From: Nocardia suismassiliense
GTDB lineage: Bacteria > Actinomycetota > Actinomycetes > Mycobacteriales > Mycobacteriaceae
Reading direction: 5' to 3'
NCBI RefSeq assembly: GCF_900269665.1
Contig: NZ_LT985361.1
Coordinates: forward strand, 5,743,530 to 5,807,529
DNA length: 64,000 bases
The notes below the pieces were generated by a model. It saw nothing but the letters and a program-made list of their open reading frames with translations. It was not told the DNA's origin and did no database searches. Positions 42,561 to 50,774 of the stretch are shown here, in pieces. The translations under genes and the position numbers were made by a program. The number at the start of each line of letters is the position of its first letter. Position 1 is the first letter of the stretch.

Positions 42561-44657
42561 ATGCAATTAATTCGGCTGAATCGTCGCACCGCGGCTGTCT
42601 CCGTAACTTTGATTCTGCTCGCGGTATGTGGCGGGCTGTTGGCGGTAGTCCTCAAAGTTGGAGGTCTCGCCGATGCGGCGAATATAGCGCAATTGGCTAG
42701 CATACCGCTCGGTCTTGCCGCAATTATCAGCCCTGTATTTACTGCCGGACATCGTCATGCCTCCCAGGTTCCATCAGTCGAACAAGTACGCCTTGCGCAC
42801 CAAACACTCGCGGGGTTGGTCAAGGGACAATGGCTGGTGGAAGCCGGGGTGCGCGGAGTCGGAAATGTCCCAATGCCGGTGCGGTGGAGGGTGTCGCAAC
42901 GCCTGGTGGCTGATCCCTATCTCCTGATCCCAGGCGACTCGGTATTATCGGGACGCAGCGATCAGATTGCCGTGTTCGCCGCGAGGTTCCGTGCGTTGTC
43001 ACCCCAGCGGTTGATCATTCTCGGCGAAGGTGGAACCGGCAAGACGACCCTTGCTATCCAGTTGCTCCTGGAACTTCTGAAGTCCCGCCGTGAGGGCGAC
43101 CCTGTCCCGGTGCTGCTGTCGCTCACCGATTGGGACACCACCGTTCAGCCACGACTGAGTGATTGGCTTACCTCCCGGTTGGCGGAGATCTATCCAGCTC
43201 TGGCAACCGATACCTACGGCGCAATGGCTCCACATGCGCTGGTCAGCCAGGGGCTGATCTTGCCGGTCTTGGATGGTTTGGATGAGTTGCCCGTCCGCCT
43301 ACGGGTGGGAGTGCTGTCCGCACTGAACTCGTCGTTGAGCCAGTCCGATCCGTTGATTCTGACTTGCCGGACCGCGGAGTACGTCCGTACCGTGGCCGGT
43401 GCCAGCGATGTTCTCAGCGCGGCTCTCGCGATCGAACCACAGGAGCTAACCCCTACCGACGCGATCGATTACCTGACCGACTGCATCCCCTTACCCAACC
43501 CATCGTGGCGCAGAATCGTGGAGGAGTTGGGCGCCGGAACCTCCCGGGCCCTCGCCTCGGCACTGTCGAAACCGCTCGGGCTGTGGCTCCTGCGGGCCGC
43601 CTACCCGCCTACCGGCGACCCAGCCGAACTGTTGGACACTAATCGTTTTCCCGATGCCGCTACCATACGAATTCACTTGTTAGCGGAGTTGATCCCCGCG
43701 CTCATCCGTGCCAACCGACCCAGCACAGACTCCGCCGAGCTATTTCGGCCGCGTTACTCTTGGGATGCGGAAAACGCACGCCGTTGGCTCAGCTTCCTGG
43801 CTCGCCATGCCGAGAACCGTAGCTTCGCGTGGTGGCAGATAGCCCACTTCACGGTACGACCGAGCTTCTTCCGAAGGTTCTTTACACTCGCGTCAGTGCT
43901 CGCAATGGCACTCACCATCGGTTTGGGGGCCGGGTCAGTCAATGTGTTTGCCGGCGGCTTAGTGTCGAGGCTGCAGGACGAGGTCACTGCCTGCCTTTGC
44001 GGCGGATTCACGATCGGCATCGGCGGGGCGATTGCCTACTGGCTCGCCTTCGCTGACAGCGCGAGCAGATGGCTGACCTCCGATTACCTCAGGGTCGAAG
44101 AGCAGCTGCGTACAGTTATGCGTCGCCAATTCCTCACCGGCCTCGGCACCGGGATCACCTATGGAATCATGGCCGGCGTCATCGTCGGGCTCGCAAGAGG
44201 GCTCACGTTCGGGCTCGTCCTCGGACTCACCGCAGGAGCCACGTTCGGTATCGCCAGCCAAATAGTGCCAAACCTGATTCGGTCGGCAGAAAACCGAGCA
44301 ACCGCGCGCAATGCGAGTACGGCAGATTCGACCTGGCGCGCCGACAGAAGACTGACAGTTCTGTCCACCTGCACTGTCGTTGTCACTTTCAGCCTCACCT
44401 TCGGCATTACAGTCGGCTTGGCATTCGGTCTCAGTAATATTCTCGCCGGCGGGCTCGATCCCAAGAGCTGCCCATGGGCGCTCTGCGTCATGGCAAAGGC
44501 ATACGCGGCAATCAGGGGGCAATTGCCATTCAGATTGATCCCTTTCCTGGAAGACGCTCATCGCCTCGGGCTGTTACGAGCGATCGGTCCGCGGTACCAA
44601 TTCCGCCACGCCGATCTACAGGATTATCTCACCCGATCCGGCGGCATTTACAGGTAA
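42561..44657 (+). CDS. Membrane-anchored NACHT-family NTPase
   Basis: A 698-residue STAND NTPase of the NACHT group. Two N-terminal membrane helices (~12-32 and ~43-61) precede the NTPase: Walker A GEGGTGKT (155-162), Walker B LPVLDGLDELP (234-244) and the sensor LILTCRTAEY. The C-terminal half has six or more hydrophobic Gly-rich segments (for example LGAGSVNVFAGG, GIMAGVIVGLARGLTFGLVL) and ends with FEDAHRLGLL-like and YQFRHADLQDYL. NACHT proteins act as signal-driven oligomeric switches in immunity and programmed death; here the output is probably membrane-based. It stands alone with long flanking gaps. No clear ribosome binding site precedes the ATG. Confidence 0.83.
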   Translation: MQLIRLNRRTAAVSVTLILLAVCGGLLAVVLKVGGLADAANIAQLASIPLGLAAIISPVFTAGHRHASQVPSVEQVRLAHQTLAGLVKGQWLVEAGVRGVGNVPMPVRWRVSQRLVADPYLLIPGDSVLSGRSDQIAVFAARFRALSPQRLIILGEGGTGKTTLAIQLLLELLKSRREGDPVPVLLSLTDWDTTVQPRLSDWLTSRLAEIYPALATDTYGAMAPHALVSQGLILPVLDGLDELPVRLRVGVLSALNSSLSQSDPLILTCRTAEYVRTVAGASDVLSAALAIEPQELTPTDAIDYLTDCIPLPNPSWRRIVEELGAGTSRALASALSKPLGLWLLRAAYPPTGDPAELLDTNRFPDAATIRIHLLAELIPALIRANRPSTDSAELFRPRYSWDAENARRWLSFLARHAENRSFAWWQIAHFTVRPSFFRRFFTLASVLAMALTIGLGAGSVNVFAGGLVSRLQDEVTACLCGGFTIGIGGAIAYWLAFADSASRWLTSDYLRVEEQLRTVMRRQFLTGLGTGITYGIMAGVIVGLARGLTFGLVLGLTAGATFGIASQIVPNLIRSAENRATARNASTADSTWRADRRLTVLSTCTVVVTFSLTFGITVGLAFGLSNILAGGLDPKSCPWALCVMAKAYAAIRGQLPFRLIPFLEDAHRLGLLRAIGPRYQFRHADLQDYLTRSGGIYR

Positions 44658-45502
44658 ATAACAATTAGTCGTGAAGCCCTCTATATAGGTCAGACAATCC
44701 GACTGCTCACGAAATACCGAGCAGGATGGACCCCGGGAAGTTGAATTCGAGCGATGGCTATCAGAAGTGGCGTGGACTGCGTGGCTTCCGTGCCTGGTGA
44801 CCGAACCTCAGCGTCGATACTCTCAGTCCTCGATCGTGTGTCACTATTGGCCGCATTTGGTTCAAGCAGGAACGGCGACAGCCAGCGCCTTTGGAATGGC
44901 ACCGGCATGGCGATTGATCATGAAAGGCAATGAGCCGTTTGCCGCCGGGCGAATCGCCGAAGTCAACTCCGCCGCAGAGGGATTGAGCAGCGGTCCGTCC
45001 ACACCGGTCGCCGATTCCCAGCCACCCAGCCGCGTAAAACTCCCATACAGACGCTCAGCCAGCCCCTCGAAGAATTCCAACCGGGGCGTCGCATTCCGAC
45101 CCCACCACCAGCGCCAGCCTGCCTCCCACCCCCGCGAACATACCCCCCAACCAGGCCCACTCCCGATCCGATTCAACAAAGGCAGGTGACAGAGTGAGCC
45201 GCAGATGTGTGCGGGGAATTACTGACGCGGCGGCGGCATAGGCGCTGCGCTCAGGAACTCCCTGCAATGGTGTCCAGCATTTCGGCATGGCCGTGGTCGA
45301 TTGCGTCGTACGCGTCAAGGTCGAAGACCTTCATCCGCCGACCGGGAATAATGCGCCGTCATCCGCGCGTGGGCACGCAAGCACGGGCCACGAAGTGGAC
45401 AGCCGCAGGTATGACTCGGCCGAACTCGCCCCTGCCTACAGCGAAGTGAACCCGTTTGCCTGGCGCCGACCCACTCCGGTCTGGAGCGGTCACGAAGGCC
45501 GA
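44658..45502. other. Gene-poor region, possible decayed fragments
   Basis: No intact gene is supported. A plus-strand tail near 45320-45517 (YDSAELAPAYSEVNPFAWRR) and a minus-strand stretch near 44860-45180 (LEFFEGLAERLYGSFTRLGG) have protein-like composition and may be pieces of broken genes, but neither can be assigned. Confidence 0.35.
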
Positions 45503-45961
45503 CTAGCGACGTGCTGACCGGAGGTCGCTGGTTGTCCTGCGTCGGCGGCCTGCCAGCATGCGGCCGACAGCTACTCCTAGGAGCGCGGGAGTAAGGATCA
45601 GGAGGGTTAGGAAGGCGGCGTTGCCGGTGAGTTCTTCGACAATGCCGTAGTCACCGAGGTACAGGCCAGGCATCCTGTCCAGGATCCAGGCAACCAGGCC
45701 GCTGCCGAACCCGGCCGCCGCCGCAGTCTTCAACCACGGGATGGTCAGGTCGGAGCCGGTCTCCAGATCCAGCTGCGTGGGCCGATCGGCGCGTCCGTCA
45801 GCCGTACCCCACCACCCGATGGTTGTCAGCAATAGGAACAAGCACACCGGCGGGACCAGATATGCCTGCGTCGGCCAATGCACCGTTGCGAATCCCAGCG
45901 CGGCACGCAATATCAAAATCAGTGCACCAATTGCGGCGGCTCGCAATACCCAAGTCTTCAT
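45503..45961 (-). CDS. Four-helix membrane protein, B-4DMT type
   Basis: A 152-residue protein with about four membrane helices (~5-22, 34-50, 77-95, 113-134) and a basic C-terminus (RRRRTTSDLRSARR). It fits the small actinobacterial B-4DMT transporter-like family, which has no known substrate. It stands alone on the minus strand. Confidence 0.65.
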   Translation of the reverse strand: MKTWVLRAAAIGALILILRAALGFATVHWPTQAYLVPPVCLFLLLTTIGWWGTADGRADRPTQLDLETGSDLTIPWLKTAAAAGFGSGLVAWILDRMPGLYLGDYGIVEELTGNAAFLTLLILTPALLGVAVGRMLAGRRRRTTSDLRSARR

Positions 45962-46115
45962 CTACTCCACCGTGAACATGCAGGCAGTCAATGTGAATTC
46001 TCGCGTCGGCTCAGTGATGCGGGCGGACGCTTTGTTCGCCGGGCGGCGGCGACTCCGAACGGGAACCGGGAATCCTGCTCGCCATGAACGGTGTCGCCGC
46101 CGCGTACGACTCGGG

Positions 46116-46292
46116 CTAGCCGCCCAGCGGCAGGCAGAGGGTGTTCTCGGCCGAACCGAGCGGGATCGGGAGACACAGTTCTACCGAGCCAGAGCTCGAG
46201 CCGGAGCCAGCCGAGGCCGGGCCGGCGCTCAATGCGACTGCCGACAGCGCGAACATGGCGACGGCGAGCGGACGGATCATTTTCGAGTTCAT
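46116..46292 (-). CDS. Small secreted cysteine peptide
   Basis: A 58-residue product. The signal peptide is MNSKMIRPLAVAMFALSAVA through PASA (cleavage after residue 28), leaving a 30-residue mature peptide with a Gly/Ser run and the repeated motif CLPIPLG ... CLPLGG. Two cysteines 13 residues apart may form a disulfide. GAGGA lies nine bases before the ATG at 46292. The signal peptide, start signal and repeat argue for a real gene. The function is unknown; it could be a cell-wall-associated or signalling peptide. Confidence 0.62.
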   Translation of the reverse strand: MNSKMIRPLAVAMFALSAVALSAGPASAGSGSSSGSVELCLPIPLGSAENTLCLPLGG

Positions 46293-46518
46293 ACGGTCAT
46301 CCTCGTTGTGCTGTGTGACGTGCCCCGGAATCGAGGCCGCCCAATCAGAACACAGCCGGGATGGTAATTGCTCCCCCGTCGGCAGATTTCAGGTTTTCGA
46401 ACTATCAGTTTGCCGAATCGTCGTGGAAATGCCCAGCAATTCCAGCGACGCTCACACAATAGCTGCCTCGTGGAGATACACGAACATTCTTCGAATCAAT
46501 TGTGGCTTTTGCCGACGC

Positions 46519-46893
46519 TCAACCATAGGCACGGCTGACCACCGCGATGAGGTCATCGAGGAGGCTCGCCGGAGCGGCTGGCTCGCACCGGACGTTCCAT
46601 CCATCGTCGATGGCGTTCGAGGCCGAACCATGTCGATCGAGCGCCGACATCACACTTTCGGTGACCGCCGCGTGGACAACCTCGATCGGGACGCCATCCT
46701 GCGCGCAGCGTGTCGCCGCGTGCTCGAGCCAGTCGAATGCCAGGACACCCGAGGCGTCGGCAGCGGCGACCACGACGAGCGCCCGTTCGATGCCGCGCTT
46801 GAGAATTCGGTCCGAGCAGGTATGTCGGGAACTTCCATTTTCGGCCGACGTTGCGCCCGCCTTTCGGCGTTCGTCGTGCGGACCCATCACCAT
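46519..46893 (-). CDS. Stand-alone PucR-type N-terminal domain protein
   Basis: A 124-residue protein whose core (RILKRGIERALVVVAAADAS, CAQDGVPIEVVHAAVTES) parallels the N-terminal sensor domain of the divergent PucR regulator (GWAREGIPIDTIHHAVHEG). The DNA-binding part is absent. The start at 46893 has GGAGGGG at the right distance; a longer frame reaches 47010. It might act as a competing partner of the full-length regulator across the shared promoter region, or be a truncated duplicate. Confidence 0.6.
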   Translation of the reverse strand: MVMGPHDERRKAGATSAENGSSRHTCSDRILKRGIERALVVVAAADASGVLAFDWLEHAATRCAQDGVPIEVVHAAVTESVMSALDRHGSASNAIDDGWNVRCEPAAPASLLDDLIAVVSRAYG

Positions 46894-47193
46894 GGCGCTC
46901 CCCTCCGCAAGTCTCCAAGCGTCGACGGTACGTGCTGATCGCTGCCCTCTCGTGCTGACCGGCTCATTTTCGTGATCCCACAAACCAGCGCCGTCAGAGT
47001 TTGTGAACACTGCCTACGATCTCGGCACCGGCAAGGTGCGCAGGGGATAAGGCGCTTCTGTTCTGTGATCGACCACAGGGTTGCCGGACGGGTTTGATCA
47101 CAATCCCAGCCGCCGCGAGTGCCGGGCCGGGCCCGCGATCCCAGAGTTACCGTGATGTGCTTCGCCATGCTGCGGGGATGGAAAGGAGTCACA

Positions 47194-48471
47194 ATGACCG
47201 TCACCAGTTCAGCCCATCGGGACTTGATCTTCTCAGGCCAGCCCGTCACGTCGCCGTTGAAGGACGTCCGGACTCTCTCTCGGAAGATGGTCGGCCATTT
47301 CATCGAGAATGTCGCGCTGTGCCGGACATTGCCCGGTGAGACGCTCAATGGCGATATCACCACGATCACTCGGATCTGCCTCGAGCTCGCCGTGAAAATG
47401 CTCGACGGTTCCGATGGCAGCGAGAGCACCCAGCAACTGCGGGCTGCCGCCGAAGGCTGGGCTCGCGAAGGCATCCCGATCGACACTATCCACCACGCGG
47501 TGCACGAAGGGTTCAAGCTCGGTTTCGACCTGGTCGTCGCCGATGCGACGGCGGCGGACTTCGACAGTCTCAAATCCGCCAGCCGACGACTATTCGAAAT
47601 CCTCAACACGATCACCACCACTGTCTCCCACGCCTACGTGACGGAACTGCGGACCGTGCTCAGCGATGACCGCACAACCGCGTACACACTCACGTCAGCT
47701 CTGCTCCGTGGCAACTGCACCTCGACCATGGCGCGGGAATGCGGAATAGAGATCGCCGACTCCTACTGGGTTGTCGCCGTGGCGTTCCCGCCGCACCCCG
47801 AACAGAGCAACGCTCGCTTGGATCCCAAAGCCGCTGCCCAGCGCAGACTTCGGCGCATACAGGCCGCGCTCGCCGAGAAGTGCGCCGGCAATCCGCTTTC
47901 ATTACTCAGCGTCGACGGCGGCACGATCCTGCTACCCGCGACCCTGCTACCCAACGAAGACCTCGACGTGTTGATCGATGAACTGTCGGTCGCCGCGCAC
48001 GTCCCCATCACCGCCACCGTCATCACCGCCCAGACGGCGCAGATTCCTGGTGCCGCCGACCAGGCACACGAACTCCTCGACATGGTGCAGTGGCTGGCGT
48101 ATCCGGGCGGGCTCTATCGACTCGATCAACTCGCCGTGGAGTTCCAGCTCACCCGCCCTGGTCCAGGTCTCGAATGGCTTCGCACAGTCCTGAACCCACT
48201 CGACGAACATCCCGAACTGCTCGAAACACTGCAACGACACTTCAGCGCCGACCTCAGCCGACGGCGTACAGCCCAGGCGCTACACATCCACACCAACACC
48301 GTCGATTACCGGCTCAAGAGAATCGGCCAGCTCACCGGTTTCGACCCGAACAAACTGTCCGATATCTTGCACCTCCGAGCAGCACTGCTCGCCCGCAGAT
48401 ACCCACGGCACACCCCTGACACCGCCGTCGGCTCCGCGCCCGATATGCCGACTGCTCGAACACGACCATAG
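47194..48471 (+). CDS. PucR/CdaR-family transcriptional regulator
   Basis: A 425-residue regulator with an N-terminal sensor domain (~20-150), a middle GGDEF-like segment (YWVVAVAFPPHPEQ ... LSLLSVDGGTILLPATLLP) and a C-terminal helix-turn-helix of the PucR type (LSRRRTAQALHIHTNTVDYR, LKRIGQLTGFDP). The ATG at 47194 is chosen for the perfect AAAGGAG seven bases upstream. It is divergent from the stand-alone sensor-domain gene. Such regulators respond to nitrogen compounds or other metabolites; the ligand here is unknown. Confidence 0.85.
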   Translation: MTVTSSAHRDLIFSGQPVTSPLKDVRTLSRKMVGHFIENVALCRTLPGETLNGDITTITRICLELAVKMLDGSDGSESTQQLRAAAEGWAREGIPIDTIHHAVHEGFKLGFDLVVADATAADFDSLKSASRRLFEILNTITTTVSHAYVTELRTVLSDDRTTAYTLTSALLRGNCTSTMARECGIEIADSYWVVAVAFPPHPEQSNARLDPKAAAQRRLRRIQAALAEKCAGNPLSLLSVDGGTILLPATLLPNEDLDVLIDELSVAAHVPITATVITAQTAQIPGAADQAHELLDMVQWLAYPGGLYRLDQLAVEFQLTRPGPGLEWLRTVLNPLDEHPELLETLQRHFSADLSRRRTAQALHIHTNTVDYRLKRIGQLTGFDPNKLSDILHLRAALLARRYPRHTPDTAVGSAPDMPTARTRP

Positions 48472-48477
48472 GCACCG

Positions 48478-49851
48478 CTACGATGCGGCTCGCCACCGTG
48501 CCATCACTTGTCCGATCTCGGTTGCGGGCGGCTCGCCATAGAGCCATTCGCGAGCGAGGGTGTGCCAGTTCGCAGTTGCCTCCAGTTGGCCGAGGGCGGC
48601 GAAGGTGAACAGGTCGGTGCGCCGGGAGAAGACGGTTTCCGGGGGCAGCATTTGCTTGCGGATTCCGCGGAATTCGCCGGCTCTCGGGTCGATCGCGAGC
48701 ACCACCGCACCGGTGGCGAGTTCGGAGGTGACGGTGATCTCCTCATCCATGAGGTGCCAACCCGCTGCAGCCCAGACGTATTCGAGGCATTCCTCTGCGG
48801 TGACCCCCGAGGCGGGATCAAGAATGCCACGGTCGATCCACTGCTGGTAAAGGTCCTCGGCCCGGTGCTCTGCTGCGGCCTGCAAGGCCTCCCGCTCGTA
48901 CTCGACGTGCACCGGGTCCATACGGTGAAAGAGCCCGAAGTCCACAAAACCGACCCGGCCGTCCTCGGCCAGCAGGACGTTGCCGGGATGCGGATCGCCG
49001 CAGAATTCATGATCGGCGAAGATCGAACCGATGTAGAAGCGGTAGATCAGCTCCCCGACCCGGTCCCGATCCGCGGCGGGCAGAGTCCGGATCTCGTCGA
49101 AGGACTTCCCTTCGACGAACTCGGTCACCAGAACGTGGTCCCCGCAAAACTCCTCGATGCTGTCCGGCACTGTGATGAGGGGATGGCTGCGGAAACGTGA
49201 TGCCACTCGATGCTGGGTCCGGGCTTCGCGCACGTAGTCGAGTTCGCCACCGATGTTGCGGCTGATCTCCTGCAGTACGCCGGAATCGGCAGCACTGGGC
49301 AGCACGGATTTCAACACCACGCTGAATAGCTCGAGATTGCGCATGTCGGCCAGAACCGCTTGATCCACACCCGGATACTTCACCTTCACCGCAACGACGC
49401 GCCCGCCGTGCAAACGCGCCCGGTACACCTGGCCGATAGATGCGGCGGCGATGGGAGCCTCGTCGAAATCGGCGAAGACCCGGGATAACGGACCGAGGTC
49501 ATTCTCGATGACCGCCCGCATCGCTGGGAAGGGCACCTCTGGTGCGCGATCGCGCAGTTCGGCGAGCTTAAGCCGGAACAGCTCACGATGCTCTTCCGGG
49601 ACCAGATCAACGTCGAGCACCGACAGCATCTGGCCCAACTTCATTGCCGCGCCCTTCATCCCGCCGAGCACGGTGACCAGCTGCTGCGCGGCCTGCAGTG
49701 CCGAGCGTTGGGCCAGCACCTGTCGTGCTTGTTCGGTGCGACCGAGCATCGACAGCCGCGTCCCGACCCCGCGCGCAGCCTGTTCGGCGGCCAGCAGACC
49801 CAGTCTGCTCCCGCGCGCCAGCCGACTGCTGGGCACTCGGCCGACGACCAT
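48478..49851 (-). CDS. ABC1/UbiB-family atypical kinase
   Basis: A 457-residue ABC1 (AarF/UbiB/ADCK) protein. The family KxGQ motif is AAMKLGQMLS, the Ala-rich nucleotide loop AAASIGQVYRA replaces the Gly loop, VAVKVKYPG supplies the ATP Lys, and GDPHPGNVLL and FVDFG are the catalytic and metal motifs. These proteins are ATPases supporting isoprenoid-quinone or lipid metabolism. The start at 49851 has GGAGGT directly upstream; a longer frame to 49941 is unlikely. It is divergent from the TetR gene, which may control it. Confidence 0.87.
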   Translation of the reverse strand: MVVGRVPSSRLARGSRLGLLAAEQAARGVGTRLSMLGRTEQARQVLAQRSALQAAQQLVTVLGGMKGAAMKLGQMLSVLDVDLVPEEHRELFRLKLAELRDRAPEVPFPAMRAVIENDLGPLSRVFADFDEAPIAAASIGQVYRARLHGGRVVAVKVKYPGVDQAVLADMRNLELFSVVLKSVLPSAADSGVLQEISRNIGGELDYVREARTQHRVASRFRSHPLITVPDSIEEFCGDHVLVTEFVEGKSFDEIRTLPAADRDRVGELIYRFYIGSIFADHEFCGDPHPGNVLLAEDGRVGFVDFGLFHRMDPVHVEYEREALQAAAEHRAEDLYQQWIDRGILDPASGVTAEECLEYVWAAAGWHLMDEEITVTSELATGAVVLAIDPRAGEFRGIRKQMLPPETVFSRRTDLFTFAALGQLEATANWHTLAREWLYGEPPATEIGQVMARWRAAS

Positions 49852-49960
49852 AGGTACCTCCGTAGGAATCCGTCCAGCAAGAACGTACTGCCGCAATGGT
49901 AGGCATCCGCACCTATACCATGATCGATGCTCACTATTCACCGCACCCTGGGAGGCTGTA

Positions 49961-50623
49961 TTGCCGCCGAAGGTTGTCCGGCAACGGAGCCGACCGACTC
50001 AGCGCCGCGCGAAAGAGACGCGGGAACAGATCCTCGACGCCGCGGCAGAACTGTTCGGAGAGCGCGGGATCGCCGAGACGTCCACTAATCGGATCGCGAC
50101 GGCGGCCGGGGTCAGCATCGGCACCCTCTATCGCTACTTCCCGGATCGCTCCGTCATTGTCGACGCGCTGCTGGAGCGGATGCTGACCAGCGCTGAGGAG
50201 CGCTTCACCACGTGGATGTCGGGTCGGCCGCAGGATCCGATCGCTGACTTGCTCCCCGCAATACCGCAACTGACCACCGAAATCCTCGAGGTGTTCACTG
50301 ATGTACTGGCCGGCAGCGCGAAACTGGTGAGTGCCTTGATTTCGGGCGTGGAGTTCGAGCGCAGCGGCATCCCCGCGCTCGAACCGCGGCTGCGGTTGCT
50401 GGTCAAGGTTTTGCTGATCCAGGTACTCGGGCCCGGTAACGATCACAAGTACGACATGATGACGTTCGTGCTGATCAATACCGGCTTCGCAGCGGTGCTG
50501 CGGGCGTCGCTACCGTCTGTCGGCAGCGAGGAACGCCACGAGGCCATCGCCATGACCGCCGAGATGATCAGTGCCTGGATCCATGCGCAAGTGCTGGCCA
50601 CTCAACCACCAGCCGGGGCGTAA
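49961..50623 (+). CDS. TetR-family transcriptional regulator (TTG start)
   Basis: A 220-residue TetR regulator. The helix-turn-helix (RAKETREQILDAAAELFGER through GVSIGTLYRYFPDR) is followed by an all-helical ligand domain. No ATG or GTG fits; a TTG at 49961 lies five bases after GGGAGG and gives a normal basic N-terminus, so it is the likely start. It lies between the divergent ABC1 kinase and the acyl-CoA synthetase fusion, either of which it may repress. Confidence 0.82.
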   Translation: MPPKVVRQRSRPTQRRAKETREQILDAAAELFGERGIAETSTNRIATAAGVSIGTLYRYFPDRSVIVDALLERMLTSAEERFTTWMSGRPQDPIADLLPAIPQLTTEILEVFTDVLAGSAKLVSALISGVEFERSGIPALEPRLRLLVKVLLIQVLGPGNDHKYDMMTFVLINTGFAAVLRASLPSVGSEERHEAIAMTAEMISAWIHAQVLATQPPAGA

Positions 50624-50774
50624 CAGCACGCACATCGTGGCGAAATCCCAGTTCCAGGCCATGCCGCTGTGTATTCGGCCAAACCTGCGCTGAACCCGAC
50701 GAGGGCGGCCTTCGACAGCAGTAGCCTCCGGTTTGCGCCGAACGTCAGATCATCGGTGCAGTGGGAGTTGCGAA

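Noticed and set aside
44862..45318. Minus-strand protein-like frames near 45 kb
   Set aside because: Composition is partly protein-like but no continuous frame, start signal or family match could be recognised.
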